From an uncultured Lachnospiraceae bacterium (GTDB taxonomy: Bacteria > Bacillota > Clostridia > Lachnospirales > Lachnospiraceae), in the NCBI GenBank assembly GCA_934401915.1, contig CAKRSV010000001.1, forward strand, positions 62,001-126,000: a stretch of 64,000 nt of DNA, written 5' to 3'. Below the pieces are notes generated by a model that was not told the origin of the DNA, did no database searches, and saw nothing but the letters and a program-made list of their open reading frames with translations. Positions 35,202-44,561 of the stretch are shown here, one piece after another (the stretch's first letter is position 1; each line of letters starts with the position of its first letter). The position numbers and the translations under genes were made by a program.

Positions 35202-37706
35202 TTATTTACTGCTCTTCTTTGTCTCAAAAACTGGCGTCTCCTTCGGGATCATCACCTTATCCAGCTTCCAGATATCGTCGACGTATTCCTGGATCGTTCT
35301 GTCTGAGCTGAACTTGCCGGAGCATGCCACATTGAGAATCGCGCTCTTTGCCCAGCCCTTTTCATTCCGGTACGCACGCTCTACCTTCTTCTGTGCCTCT
35401 GCATAGGACTTGAAATCCTTCAGAATGAAGTAGGTATCTGCCTTTGCGGTGCTCAGTGTGTTGAGGAGCGAGTTGTAAAGCGGGCGGAACAGATCCGGGT
35501 CATTCGGAGCATAGGTTCCGTTGATAAGCTGCATCAGTACCTTGCGCACATCCGGGTCGTTGTTGAAAATCTCTGTCGGGTCATAACCGCCGTTGTTCTC
35601 GTAATTGATAACCTCATCCGAGCTGAGACCGAAGATAAATGCGTTCTCTTCTCCGACTTCCTCCACGATCTCTACGTTCGCGCCGTCCATCGTACCGATC
35701 GTCAGCGCGCCGTTTAACATGAACTTCATGTTACCCGTACCGGACGCCTCCTTGCTGGCTGTTGAGATCTGCTCGGATACATCGGCTGCCGCAAAGATGA
35801 TCTCTGCGTTGGATACACGATAATTCTCAATGAAAACGACCTTGATCTTTCCGTTGATCGCCGGATCGTTGTTGACTACATCTGCCACCGAATTGATCAG
35901 CTTGATGGTCAGCTTGGCATTCATGTAGCCTGCTGCCGCCTTCGCACCAAAAATGAAGGTTCTCGGATAGAAATCCATATCCGGATGCTCTTTCAGCTCA
36001 TTGTAAAGATACATTACATGTAATATGTTCAAAAGCTGACGTTTGTATTCATGAAGTCTCTTAACCTGTACATCGAAGATAGAGCGGGGATCTACTTCGA
36101 TTCCGTTATGCTCCAGGATGTACTTTGCCAGACGAACCTTGTTCTGGTATTTGATGTTCATAAACTCCTGCTGTGCCTTCTCGTCGTCCGCATAGACCTT
36201 GAGTTTATGGATCTTGGGAAGATCTGTGATCCAGTCGTCACCCACATGCGCTGTCACCCAGTCTGCCAGCAACGGATTCGCATGCAGCAGGAAACGCCTC
36301 TGTGTGATACCGTTTGTCTTGTTGTTGAATTTCTCGGGCATCATCTCGTAGAAATCCTTGAGCTCCTGATGCTTCAGGATCTCCGTGTGCAGTCTTGCCA
36401 CGCCGTTGACCGAATAACCGGCTGCGATCGCGAGATGCGCCATCTTAACCTGCCCGTCGTAGATGATCGCCATCTTGCGGATCTTTTCCTGATTGCCCGG
36501 ATACATCTGCTCGATCCGTGCCACAAATCTGCGGTTGATCTCCTCAACGATCTGATATACACGGGGAAGCAGTCTGGAGAAAAGCTCGATCGGCCACTTT
36601 TCCAGCGCCTCTGCCATAATCGTATGGTTGGTGTACGCGCAGGTCTTGGTGGTCACTTCCCACGCCTCATCCCAGGTAAGGTAATACTCATCCATCAGGA
36701 TTCTCATAAGCTCTGCGATCGCAACTGTCGGATGCGTATCGTTGAGCTGGAAGGTTACTTTCTCATAGAACTTGCGGATATCGTCATGTTTGCGCATATA
36801 CTTATCTACCGCTTCCTGAACCGATGCGGAGATAAAGAAGTACTGCTGCTTGAGACGAAGCTCCTTGCCCGCATAGTGATTGTCGTTCGGATAAAGCACC
36901 TCGACAATATTTCTGGCAAGATTCTCCTGCTCAACCGCCTTCTGGTAATCGCCCTTGTCAAAGGAATCAAGCTGGAAGCAGTCTACCGGCTCTGCATCCC
37001 AGATACGGAGCGTGTTGACAAAGCTGTTGCCGTAACCTACGATCGGCATATCATAAGGGATCGCGCGGACAGCCTGATAGCCCTCCTGCTTGAAGTTGCT
37101 ACGTCCGTTCTCATCTACATAGACATTGACATAGCCGCCGAACCGTACTTCCTTCGCATACTCCGGTCTTCTCAGTTCAAACGGGTTTCCGTCCTTGAGC
37201 CAGTTATCCGGCACTTCCACCTGATAACCGTTGCGGATCTCCTGCTTGAACATACCGTAGCGGTAACGGATACCGCAGCCGTACGCCGGGTAATTCAGCG
37301 TTGCCAGGGAATCGAGGAAGCAGGCTGCCAGTCTTCCCAGACCGCCGTTTCCAAGCGCTGCATCGGGTTCCTGATCCTCCACCACGTTGATATCTATGCC
37401 AAGTTCATCCAGTGCCTTTGCCACCTGCTTGTAAGCCTGAAGATTGATCATGTTATTGCCAAGCGCACGACCCATCAGAAATTCCATCGAGAGGTAGTAC
37501 ACCATTTTCGGATCCTGTTTCTCAAATTCTTTCTGGGTAGCCAGCCACTGGTCTACCACCGCATCCTTGATCGCGTAGGACACCGCCTGAAAAATCTGCT
37601 GATCGGTCGCCTCCTCCAGCGTTTTGCGGTAAAGTGTCTTGATGTTATAAAGCACACTTCTCTTGAAAAGCTCTGTATCAAAGGTTGTTCCAGCCTTCTT
37701 TGCCAT
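35202..37706 (-). CDS. glgP: Glycogen/maltodextrin phosphorylase
   Basis: An 834-residue enzyme that releases glucose-1-phosphate from alpha-1,4-glucans. Family segments include DAALGNGGLGRLAACFLDS, HPDMDFYPRTFIFGAKAAAGY and the pyridoxal-phosphate site EASGTGNMKFMLNGALTIGT with the PLP lysine. The full length matches the family. AGGAGGAACGC lies before the ATG. It is probably monocistronic, between the ileS terminator and the hairpin before hflX. Confidence 0.96.
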   Translation of the reverse strand: MAKKAGTTFDTELFKRSVLYNIKTLYRKTLEEATDQQIFQAVSYAIKDAVVDQWLATQKEFEKQDPKMVYYLSMEFLMGRALGNNMINLQAYKQVAKALDELGIDINVVEDQEPDAALGNGGLGRLAACFLDSLATLNYPAYGCGIRYRYGMFKQEIRNGYQVEVPDNWLKDGNPFELRRPEYAKEVRFGGYVNVYVDENGRSNFKQEGYQAVRAIPYDMPIVGYGNSFVNTLRIWDAEPVDCFQLDSFDKGDYQKAVEQENLARNIVEVLYPNDNHYAGKELRLKQQYFFISASVQEAVDKYMRKHDDIRKFYEKVTFQLNDTHPTVAIAELMRILMDEYYLTWDEAWEVTTKTCAYTNHTIMAEALEKWPIELFSRLLPRVYQIVEEINRRFVARIEQMYPGNQEKIRKMAIIYDGQVKMAHLAIAAGYSVNGVARLHTEILKHQELKDFYEMMPEKFNNKTNGITQRRFLLHANPLLADWVTAHVGDDWITDLPKIHKLKVYADDEKAQQEFMNIKYQNKVRLAKYILEHNGIEVDPRSIFDVQVKRLHEYKRQLLNILHVMYLYNELKEHPDMDFYPRTFIFGAKAAAGYMNAKLTIKLINSVADVVNNDPAINGKIKVVFIENYRVSNAEIIFAAADVSEQISTASKEASGTGNMKFMLNGALTIGTMDGANVEIVEEVGEENAFIFGLSSDEVINYENNGGYDPTEIFNNDPDVRKVLMQLINGTYAPNDPDLFRPLYNSLLNTLSTAKADTYFILKDFKSYAEAQKKVERAYRNEKGWAKSAILNVACSGKFSSDRTIQEYVDDIWKLDKVMIPKETPVFETKKSSK

Positions 37707-37850
37707 TTGCGTTCCTCCTCATTACTTTTCTGTCGTTTTATTCCGTATGAAAATTTTCCCTTTTTATTATATATGCTCTTTTCCTGTTTGACTACCATCA
37801 ATCTGCTCAAAATATTCGTTTCTTGCGCGCCAGACTGCCACATAAATGCG

Positions 37851-37880
37851 AAAGGTTTCACTCAAATGAGTGAAACCTTT
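37851..37880 (-). terminator. Perfect 14-bp hairpin after ileS
   Basis: AAAGGTTTCACTCA (37851-37864) pairs fully with TGAGTGAAACCTTT (37867-37880) around a 2-nt loop, 24 nt after the ileS stop. The T-run is short, but the stem is strong. Confidence 0.75.
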
Positions 37881-37903
37881 CGTTTCGTAAAACACATCTG
37901 TTT

Positions 37904-40900
37904 TTAGCACTTCTCGATGGCGATCGTCACCTTTTCGCCGTTTACGTTCCATTCCTTGGATACCGCAAGCGTTTCTCCGGCTGTGATGCTCTCTGCCAGA
38001 ACCTTTCCTGCGATCATATCCTTATTTTTCTCTACGATGCCTGCCACCTTATCGTTTCCGCTAAGAGAAACCCTGATGTGATCCATCACCTCAAAATCTG
38101 CTTCCTTACGCATGGTCTGGATCTTGCTGATCACCTCATAGACAAAGCCTTCCTCGATCAGCTCATCTGTCAGGTTCGTATCGAGAACGACCGTCACATA
38201 GTTGTCTGTCTCTGCCACAAAGCCGTCCTTCTGCGCCATATCGATCAGCAGATCTTCCTCCGCGAGGGAAACTTCGGTTCCATCCACATCGAATTTCAGC
38301 GCTCCGTCTGCCTTGAGGGTTTCCATGGCTTTGCTTCCGTCTACCGAAGCGAGGTATGCCTTGATACCGCCAAGCTGCTTGCCATATTTCGGGCCAACCG
38401 TTTTGAGCTGCGGCTTGAAGCTGTAGCTTGTGAACGCGGAAACGTCCTCCGAGAAAACGACCTTCTTCACATTCAGCTCATCCTCAATGATATCCTGATA
38501 GAACTGTCCAAGCTCATGATCTGCCTTTACATACATCGTGCCGATCGGCTGACGGTTCTTGATGTTTGCCGTATTACGTGCTGCACGACCCATGACAACG
38601 ATCTTCAGGACCTCTTCCATATCCTCTTCCAGCTTCTTGTCGATGTGCTTTTCATCTGCTGTCGGGAAGTCGCAAAGGTGGATGCTCTCCGGTGCGCTCT
38701 TGTCAATGCTGCATACCAGATTCTGATAGATCTCCTCTGTCATGAACGGGATCATCGGCGCAGCGCACTTGCAGATCGTCACAAGCGCTGTGTAAAGCGT
38801 CATATAAGCGTTGATCTTATCCTGCTCCATGCCTTTTGCCCAGAAACGTTCACGGCTTCTTCTGACATACCAGTTGCTCATCTCATCCACAAAGTTGTCC
38901 AGTACCCTTGCAGCCTCCGGGATCCTGTAATGATCCAGGTTGTCGTCCACTTCTTTGATCGCTGTATTTAACTTGGACAGCAGCCACTTGTCCATAACCG
39001 GAAGTTTGTCGTAGTCTAAGCTGTACTTCGTCGCATCGAAATTATCAATGTTTGCATACAGAACGAAGAACGCATAGGTGTTCCAGAGCGTTCCGAGGAA
39101 CTTACGCTGTCCCTCCTGTACGGCCTTGCCGTGGAAACGGTTCGGCAGCCACGGTGCGGAGTTGATATAGAAATACCAGCGGATCGCATCTGCTCCGTAA
39201 GTCTCCAGCGCATCAAACGGATCTACCGCGTTGCCCTTGGACTTGCTCATCTTCTGTCCGTTTTCATCCTGCACGTGTCCCAGAACGATCACGTTCTCAA
39301 ACGGCGCTTTATTAAACAACAGCGTTGATTCTGCCATCAGCGAGTAGAACCATCCACGGGTCTGATCCACCGCCTCTGAAATAAACTGTGCCGGGAACTG
39401 CTGCTCGAACAGATCCTTATTCTCAAACGGATAATGATGCTGTGCAAAAGGCATCGCGCCGGAATCAAACCAGCAGTCGATCACTTCCGGCACACGCTTC
39501 ATCGTCTTGCCGCATTTCGGACAGGTACAGGTGATCTCGTCGATATACGGTCTGTGCAGCTCCACAGTCTTTGCAGCCGGGTTGCCGCTCAGCTTCTCCA
39601 GTTCCTCTCTGGAGCCGACAGATTCCATATGTCCACACTCCTGACATTCCCACACATTCAGCGGCGTTCCCCAGTAACGGTTACGGGAAATACCCCAGTC
39701 CTGGATATTTTCAAGCCAGTTGCCAAAACGTCCCGTTCCGATCGATTCCGGGATCCAGTTGACCGTCTTGTTATTTGCCACCAGGTCGTCTCTGACCGCC
39801 GTCATCTTGATGAACCAGGATTCTCTTGCATAGTAGATCAGCGGGGTGTCGCAGCGCCAGCAGAACGGATAGTCATGCTCAAACTTCGGCGCGTCAAACA
39901 GCTTGCCTTCTTTATCCAGATCTACCAGTACCTTCGGATCTGCATCTTTTACGAACAGTCCGGCATACGGAGTCTCCTCCGTCATATCGCCCTTTCCGTC
40001 TACAAACTGGATGAACGGAAGGTCATAGTTGCGTCCGATCCGGGCGTCGTCTTCACCAAATGCCGGTGCGATATGAACGATACCGGTACCGTCTGTCATG
40101 GTAACGTAATTATCTACGGTTACAAAATGCGCTTTCTTGTGCTGTTTCTTGGCAGCCTCGTCTGCGCAGGCATATAAAGGCTCATACTCTCTGCCTGCAA
40201 GATCTTTTCCGACATAAGTCTCCAGCACCTCATAAGCAGGCTTTCCTTCTTCTGCCAGCTTGCCAAGCACGGTGTCCAGAAGCGCCTCTGCCATATAATA
40301 GGTATAGCCGTCTGCCGCCTTTACCTTCACATACGTCTCATCCGGGTTCACACACAGCGCCGTGTTGGACGGAAGGGTCCAGGGCGTCGTCGTCCATGCC
40401 AGGAAATAGGCGTCCTCGCCCACCGCCTTGAAACGCACGATTGCAGAACGCTCCTTGACCGCCTTGTATCCCTGGGCTACCTCATGGGAGGAAAGCGGGG
40501 TTCCGCAGCGCGGGCAGTACGGAACGATCTTAAATCCTTTATACAGAAGTCCCTTATCCCAGATCTGCTTTAACGCCCACCACTCGGACTCGATGAAATC
40601 GTCATGGTAGGTTACATACGGATTATCCATATCCGCCCAGAAGCCAACGGTGCTGGAGAAGTCCTCCCACATCCCTTTGTATTTCCATACGGACTCTTTA
40701 CACTTCGTGATAAACGGGTCCAGACCGTACTCTTCGATCTGCTCTTTTCCGTCCAGTCCTAATAACTTCTCCACTTCCAGCTCTACCGGCAGTCCGTGGG
40801 TATCCCATCCTGCCTTACGCGGAACCATGTAGCCTTTCATGGTGCGGTATCTCGGGATCATATCCTTGATAACACGGGTCAGTACGTGTCCGATATGCGG

Positions 40901-41059
40901 CTTCCCGTTTGCGGTCGGCGGTCCGTCATAAAAGGTATAGGTCGGTCCCTCCTTGCGGGAATCCATACTCTTCTGGAAAATGTCTTTGTCTTTCCAGAAC
41001 TGGCATACTTCTTTTTCTCTGTCCACAAAATTCAGATTCGTGTCTACTTTCTGGTACAT
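37904..41059 (-). CDS. ileS: Isoleucyl-tRNA synthetase, type-2-like
   Basis: A 1051-residue enzyme, longer than the about 930 residues of common bacterial IleRS. The HIGH motif reads GPPTANGKPHIGHV near residue 47 and the KMSKS motif GQKMSKSKGNAVDPFDALE near 600; the editing domain lies between. The form GPPTANG..HIGH and the extended C-terminus fit the eukaryote-like IleRS2 branch, members of which often resist mupirocin. GAGGAGGAGAAC precedes the ATG. A T-box leader and a good promoter lie upstream, and a hairpin follows. Confidence 0.95.
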   Translation of the reverse strand: MYQKVDTNLNFVDREKEVCQFWKDKDIFQKSMDSRKEGPTYTFYDGPPTANGKPHIGHVLTRVIKDMIPRYRTMKGYMVPRKAGWDTHGLPVELEVEKLLGLDGKEQIEEYGLDPFITKCKESVWKYKGMWEDFSSTVGFWADMDNPYVTYHDDFIESEWWALKQIWDKGLLYKGFKIVPYCPRCGTPLSSHEVAQGYKAVKERSAIVRFKAVGEDAYFLAWTTTPWTLPSNTALCVNPDETYVKVKAADGYTYYMAEALLDTVLGKLAEEGKPAYEVLETYVGKDLAGREYEPLYACADEAAKKQHKKAHFVTVDNYVTMTDGTGIVHIAPAFGEDDARIGRNYDLPFIQFVDGKGDMTEETPYAGLFVKDADPKVLVDLDKEGKLFDAPKFEHDYPFCWRCDTPLIYYARESWFIKMTAVRDDLVANNKTVNWIPESIGTGRFGNWLENIQDWGISRNRYWGTPLNVWECQECGHMESVGSREELEKLSGNPAAKTVELHRPYIDEITCTCPKCGKTMKRVPEVIDCWFDSGAMPFAQHHYPFENKDLFEQQFPAQFISEAVDQTRGWFYSLMAESTLLFNKAPFENVIVLGHVQDENGQKMSKSKGNAVDPFDALETYGADAIRWYFYINSAPWLPNRFHGKAVQEGQRKFLGTLWNTYAFFVLYANIDNFDATKYSLDYDKLPVMDKWLLSKLNTAIKEVDDNLDHYRIPEAARVLDNFVDEMSNWYVRRSRERFWAKGMEQDKINAYMTLYTALVTICKCAAPMIPFMTEEIYQNLVCSIDKSAPESIHLCDFPTADEKHIDKKLEEDMEEVLKIVVMGRAARNTANIKNRQPIGTMYVKADHELGQFYQDIIEDELNVKKVVFSEDVSAFTSYSFKPQLKTVGPKYGKQLGGIKAYLASVDGSKAMETLKADGALKFDVDGTEVSLAEEDLLIDMAQKDGFVAETDNYVTVVLDTNLTDELIEEGFVYEVISKIQTMRKEADFEVMDHIRVSLSGNDKVAGIVEKNKDMIAGKVLAESITAGETLAVSKEWNVNGEKVTIAIEKC

Positions 41060-41081
41060 TGTTCTCCTCCTCGCCCAAAAT

Positions 41082-41427
41082 AAAAACCCCGTCCTGTAAA
41101 AGGACGAGGCTATGTCTCGTGATACCACCTGTTACGACCGTACATCCATACCGCATCTGTCTTCCTCAACGGAATCGATATGGGCAATACGCTATCCTTT
41201 AACGGGGGATTGCCGTCGGCACCTACTACCCTGTCCCACAGGGGTTTAGCCCGCAACTAAGAAGTGATCTTCCCTGAATCCTTACTGGTACCGGTCTTGC
41301 ACCCTCACCGGCTCGCTGGAACGTTCCAGAATCAGTTACTGTCTTCCTCAACGTCTTTCTTCTTTTTCTGATCGCGGCACGCCGGATATCGCATCTGCAC
41401 ACACATATCTTCCATGCCTGATTTTAT
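41082..41427 (-). promoter_or_regulatory. T-box riboswitch of ileS (tRNA-Ile sensing)
   Basis: The leader carries the conserved T-box sequence GGTGGTATCACGAG (41129-41116). Directly after it, GAGG-CGTCCT type arms form a terminator (41088-41109) with a T-run at 41086-41082. Upstream, the GAAG-ATC-ACTTC stretch presents ATC (41268-41266) as the likely specifier codon, which fits isoleucine. Uncharged tRNA-Ile would stabilise the antiterminator and raise IleRS synthesis. A 15-nt direct repeat occurs at 41157-41171 and 41339-41353. Confidence 0.9.
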
Positions 41428-41433
41428 GGTAAC

Positions 41434-41463
41434 ATTATAATTCCACCCAAAGAAGAATGTCAA
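41434..41463 (-). promoter_or_regulatory. Promoter of ileS
   Basis: On the minus strand TTGACA (41463-41458), an 18-nt spacer and TATAAT (41439-41434) match the sigma-A consensus perfectly in both boxes, just after the folE stop. Confidence 0.85.
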
Positions 41464-41470
41464 GGCGGAA

Positions 41471-42049
41471 TTATCCCAGCAGGCTGTAAAACTCGCTCCG
41501 CAGGCTGCTGTCCTTCCGGAACTGCCCGCGGATGGTCGCCGTGCGGGTCTTGGCTGCGTTTTTCTTGATCCCGCGGGCAGTCATACAGCTATGCTCGCCC
41601 TCTATGACAACGATCACATCCTCCGTGCCGGTCACAAGCTGCATGATCTGTGCAATGTCCGCCCCCAGGCGCTCCTGGAGCTGCAGCCTCTTGGCCGCCA
41701 TATCGCAGATCCGGGCGATCTTGGAAAGTCCGACTACCTTTTCCTTCGGGATATATCCGACATGCACGCGCATATTGTACATGAGCGCCATATGATGTTC
41801 GCAGTAGGAAAAGACCTCGATATCCTTCACCACTACCATATCCCGGTTATTCGGTATCTCAAAGCATTTGGAGAACATCTCCGCGATCTCTTCATTCGAG
41901 TAGCGCATCCCGTCGAAGACTTCCGCATACATATTCGCGACTCTCTGCGGCGTTTCGCGCAGTCCTTCGCTCTCTACGTCCGCCCCGATCTCGCCAAGCA
42001 GCTCTCTCACCAGCGCCGCTATCTTCTCTTTATCAAACTCTTTTTTCAA
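41471..42049 (-). CDS. folE: GTP cyclohydrolase I
   Basis: A 192-residue zinc enzyme that opens GTP to dihydroneopterin triphosphate, the first step of folate synthesis. Zinc ligands are in FSYCEHHMALMYN (near 82) and GEHSCMTARGIKK (near 152); SKIARICDMAAKRLQLQERLGADIA is split over two helices of the tunnel fold. The start is a TTG with GGGGG about 10 nt upstream. It follows degV by 25 nt. Confidence 0.95.
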   Translation of the reverse strand: MKKEFDKEKIAALVRELLGEIGADVESEGLRETPQRVANMYAEVFDGMRYSNEEIAEMFSKCFEIPNNRDMVVVKDIEVFSYCEHHMALMYNMRVHVGYIPKEKVVGLSKIARICDMAAKRLQLQERLGADIAQIMQLVTGTEDVIVVIEGEHSCMTARGIKKNAAKTRTATIRGQFRKDSSLRSEFYSLLG

Positions 42050-42074
42050 GGCAAAATGCCCCCTTTATCGTTAC

Positions 42075-42959
42075 TTATTCGAAATACTTCCGGTATTTCC
42101 CATCGTCCGCGTCAAAGAAGCAGAATCCGATCAGACCTCTTCCGGTGTGCGCTCCGATGGCACAGCCTACCGTTCCGATCAGAACCTCTCCCGGATGGAT
42201 CTCCTCCTCGATCATGGACAACATATGATCGCGGCTCTCCGCGTCCTCTCCATGGCAGAGCGCTACCGTCGCGCCCTCCATCGCCCGGCTGTTCTCCCGC
42301 GCGTATTCTATCAGATATTTCAGCGACTTTTTGCGTCCCCGCACCGTCTTGATGACGGAGAGTGCCCCTTTTTCATCCACGATCAGGACAGGCTTCATAT
42401 CCAGCGTCTCCGCCAGCGTTCCCTTAAACTTCGTCAGACGACCTCCCTTGATCAGATAGGCGAGCGTATGCACGGTAAAGACATGATGCACATGTGCGAT
42501 ATAGTAGTCTGCTGCTTCCACCAGTTCTTCCTTCGCCGCACCATGCTCCAGCATCGTCACCAGCTTGCTAACCACCAGCCCGAAGCCGATCGATGCACAC
42601 TTGGAATCGATGATCGTCAGGTCAAATTCCGGGTAGTCCTCAAGTATCGTGTTCTTGGCGATATTCGCGGCGTTGAACGTTCCCGCGATCCCTGTTGAAA
42701 AACAGAGATAGATCACAGAATCGCCCGCCTCCGCATAGGGCAGAAACGCGTCGGTAAACATCGCCGGATTGATGTGGTAGGTTTTCACATCTCTCCTGAT
42801 GTCGTCGAGTATCTCATAAAATTCCTTCGTCTGTATGGTCTTTCCGTCCAGATAATCTACTTCATCGATGACCACCGGCGTCGGGATCACATGCAGTTTA
42901 TGTTTCTCAATATATTCCTTTGGCAGATCGCTTGCCGAGTCTGTTATTATTCGCAGCAT
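42075..42959 (-). CDS. DegV family fatty-acid-binding protein
   Basis: A 294-residue protein with the family start RIITDSASDLP and the segments SVIYLCFSTGIAGTFNAA and AYLIKGGRLTKFKGTLAETL. DegV (FakB-like) proteins hold a fatty acid for phosphorylation by FakA kinases. The start at 42959 has AAGGTG about 8 nt upstream. It lies between pncB and folE on one strand. Confidence 0.9.
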   Translation of the reverse strand: MLRIITDSASDLPKEYIEKHKLHVIPTPVVIDEVDYLDGKTIQTKEFYEILDDIRRDVKTYHINPAMFTDAFLPYAEAGDSVIYLCFSTGIAGTFNAANIAKNTILEDYPEFDLTIIDSKCASIGFGLVVSKLVTMLEHGAAKEELVEAADYYIAHVHHVFTVHTLAYLIKGGRLTKFKGTLAETLDMKPVLIVDEKGALSVIKTVRGRKKSLKYLIEYARENSRAMEGATVALCHGEDAESRDHMLSMIEEEIHPGEVLIGTVGCAIGAHTGRGLIGFCFFDADDGKYRKYFE

Positions 42960-43000
42960 ACGTTGCACACCTTATCCCTTTCTGTAACTTTCACTGTAAC

Positions 43001-44458
43001 TCACCCGTTCCGGCTCATCTGATCCAGAAGCCCGATCTTGATATCGTACAGCTTTCTGGAAAGATCCACATACACCTTATGCGGATTGACAAGCCGCCTG
43101 GATTCATCCCACAGCGTATCCTGTTCTCTTTTACAATATTCCCGGATCTCCATCACCTTAGGCGATGTATAGCAGCACTCGCCGTTTTTAAATACCGGGA
43201 TCATCAGCTCGCGAAGGCGGTAGCTTCCGGCCTCCAGCTTCGTCTTTTTCCACGGTTCATTCGGATCAAACAGCAGCAGATCCTCTTCCTCGCTGAATTT
43301 CTCGTCCACGAGACAGATCAGGTCTGCCTTGATCTTTCCGCTCTCCTTTTCGTAAATGCGGTACACCGTCTTATTTCCCGGATTCGTCACCTTCTCCGTA
43401 TTCTCGGAAAGTTTGATCTTCGGAATAAACGCTCCGTCTTTCCCTTTGATCGCCGCCAGCTTGTAGACGCCGCCAAAGGCCGGGCAGTCCTTGGAGGTGA
43501 TCAGATGCGTGCCGACGCCCCAGGAGGTGATCGCCGCGCCCTGCTCCTTCAGGCTCTGTATCAGAAATTCATCCAGATCGTTGGAGGCAGAGATCACCGC
43601 GTCTGAAAAGCCTGCCTCGTCCAGCATCTTTCTCGCCTTCTTGGACAGGTACGCCAGATCGCCGCTGTCCAGACGGATGCCGTAGAACGTGAGCGGGATT
43701 CCCGCCTGCCGCATTTCCTGAAAGACGCGGATCGCGTTCGGCACACCATACTTCAGCGTGTCGTAGGTATCCACAAGAAGGATGCACGCGGAAGGATACA
43801 TATCAGCGTATGCCTTAAAAGCGGTATATTCATCCGGGAAACTCATGATCCAGCTATGGGCGTGCGTTCCCTTGACCGGCACGTCAAAAAGCTGCCCGCA
43901 GAGCACGTTGGACGTGCCGACGCAGCCGCCGATCACCGCCGCCCTTGCGCCGTAGGTTCCCGCATCCGGTCCCTGCGCCCTGCGCAGCCCGAATTCCATA
44001 ATACCGTCTCCCTGCGCCGCATAACAGACTCTCGCCGCCTTCGTGGCGATCAGGCTCTGATGGTTGACGATGTTCAGGATCGCCGTCTCTACAAGCTGCG
44101 CCTGCATGATCGGCGCGATAACCTTCACCAGTGGTTCTCTCGGGAACACGACCGTTCCCTCCGGTATCGCATAGATATCTCCGGTAAACCGGAAATCCCG
44201 CAGGTACTCCAAAAAATCCGGCCCGAAGATCCCCAGTCCCGCCAGGTAATCGATATCTTCCTTTTCAAAGTGAAGCTCCTTGATATACTGTATGAGCTGA
44301 TCCAGCCCGGCAGCAATGGCAAAGCCTCCGTCACAGGGATTGTTGCGGTAGAACGCATCAAAGATCACCGTCTCGTTCTGATCCTTGTTTTTGAAATATC
44401 CCTGCATCATGGTAAGTTCATATAAATCCGTAAGTAGTGTCAGATTCTGTCGATCCAT
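43001..44458 (-). CDS. pncB: Nicotinate phosphoribosyltransferase
   Basis: A 485-residue enzyme that converts nicotinate and PRPP to nicotinate mononucleotide. Typical segments are LTDLYELTMMQGYF at the start, EFGLRRAQGPDAG, GTHAHSWIMSF with the catalytic His, FYGIRLDSGDLAYLSKK and the C-terminal Cys/Asp-rich region. AGGAAGGAAG precedes the ATG. It begins a minus-strand series with degV and folE. Confidence 0.95.
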   Translation of the reverse strand: MDRQNLTLLTDLYELTMMQGYFKNKDQNETVIFDAFYRNNPCDGGFAIAAGLDQLIQYIKELHFEKEDIDYLAGLGIFGPDFLEYLRDFRFTGDIYAIPEGTVVFPREPLVKVIAPIMQAQLVETAILNIVNHQSLIATKAARVCYAAQGDGIMEFGLRRAQGPDAGTYGARAAVIGGCVGTSNVLCGQLFDVPVKGTHAHSWIMSFPDEYTAFKAYADMYPSACILLVDTYDTLKYGVPNAIRVFQEMRQAGIPLTFYGIRLDSGDLAYLSKKARKMLDEAGFSDAVISASNDLDEFLIQSLKEQGAAITSWGVGTHLITSKDCPAFGGVYKLAAIKGKDGAFIPKIKLSENTEKVTNPGNKTVYRIYEKESGKIKADLICLVDEKFSEEEDLLLFDPNEPWKKTKLEAGSYRLRELMIPVFKNGECCYTSPKVMEIREYCKREQDTLWDESRRLVNPHKVYVDLSRKLYDIKIGLLDQMSRNG

Positions 44459-44561
44459 GGTCGCTTCCTTCCTGATTACTATTTTGCCTTGAGCAATTTT
44501 CTACGAAACATAATCAGTGTACCACATCTTCTCCAACAACTAAAGTTTCTTCTGCACTTTC

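Noticed and set aside
41082..41427. A possible small RNA gene between folE and ileS
   Set aside because: The conserved T-box sequence, the ATC specifier and the terminator explain the structure as an ileS leader.
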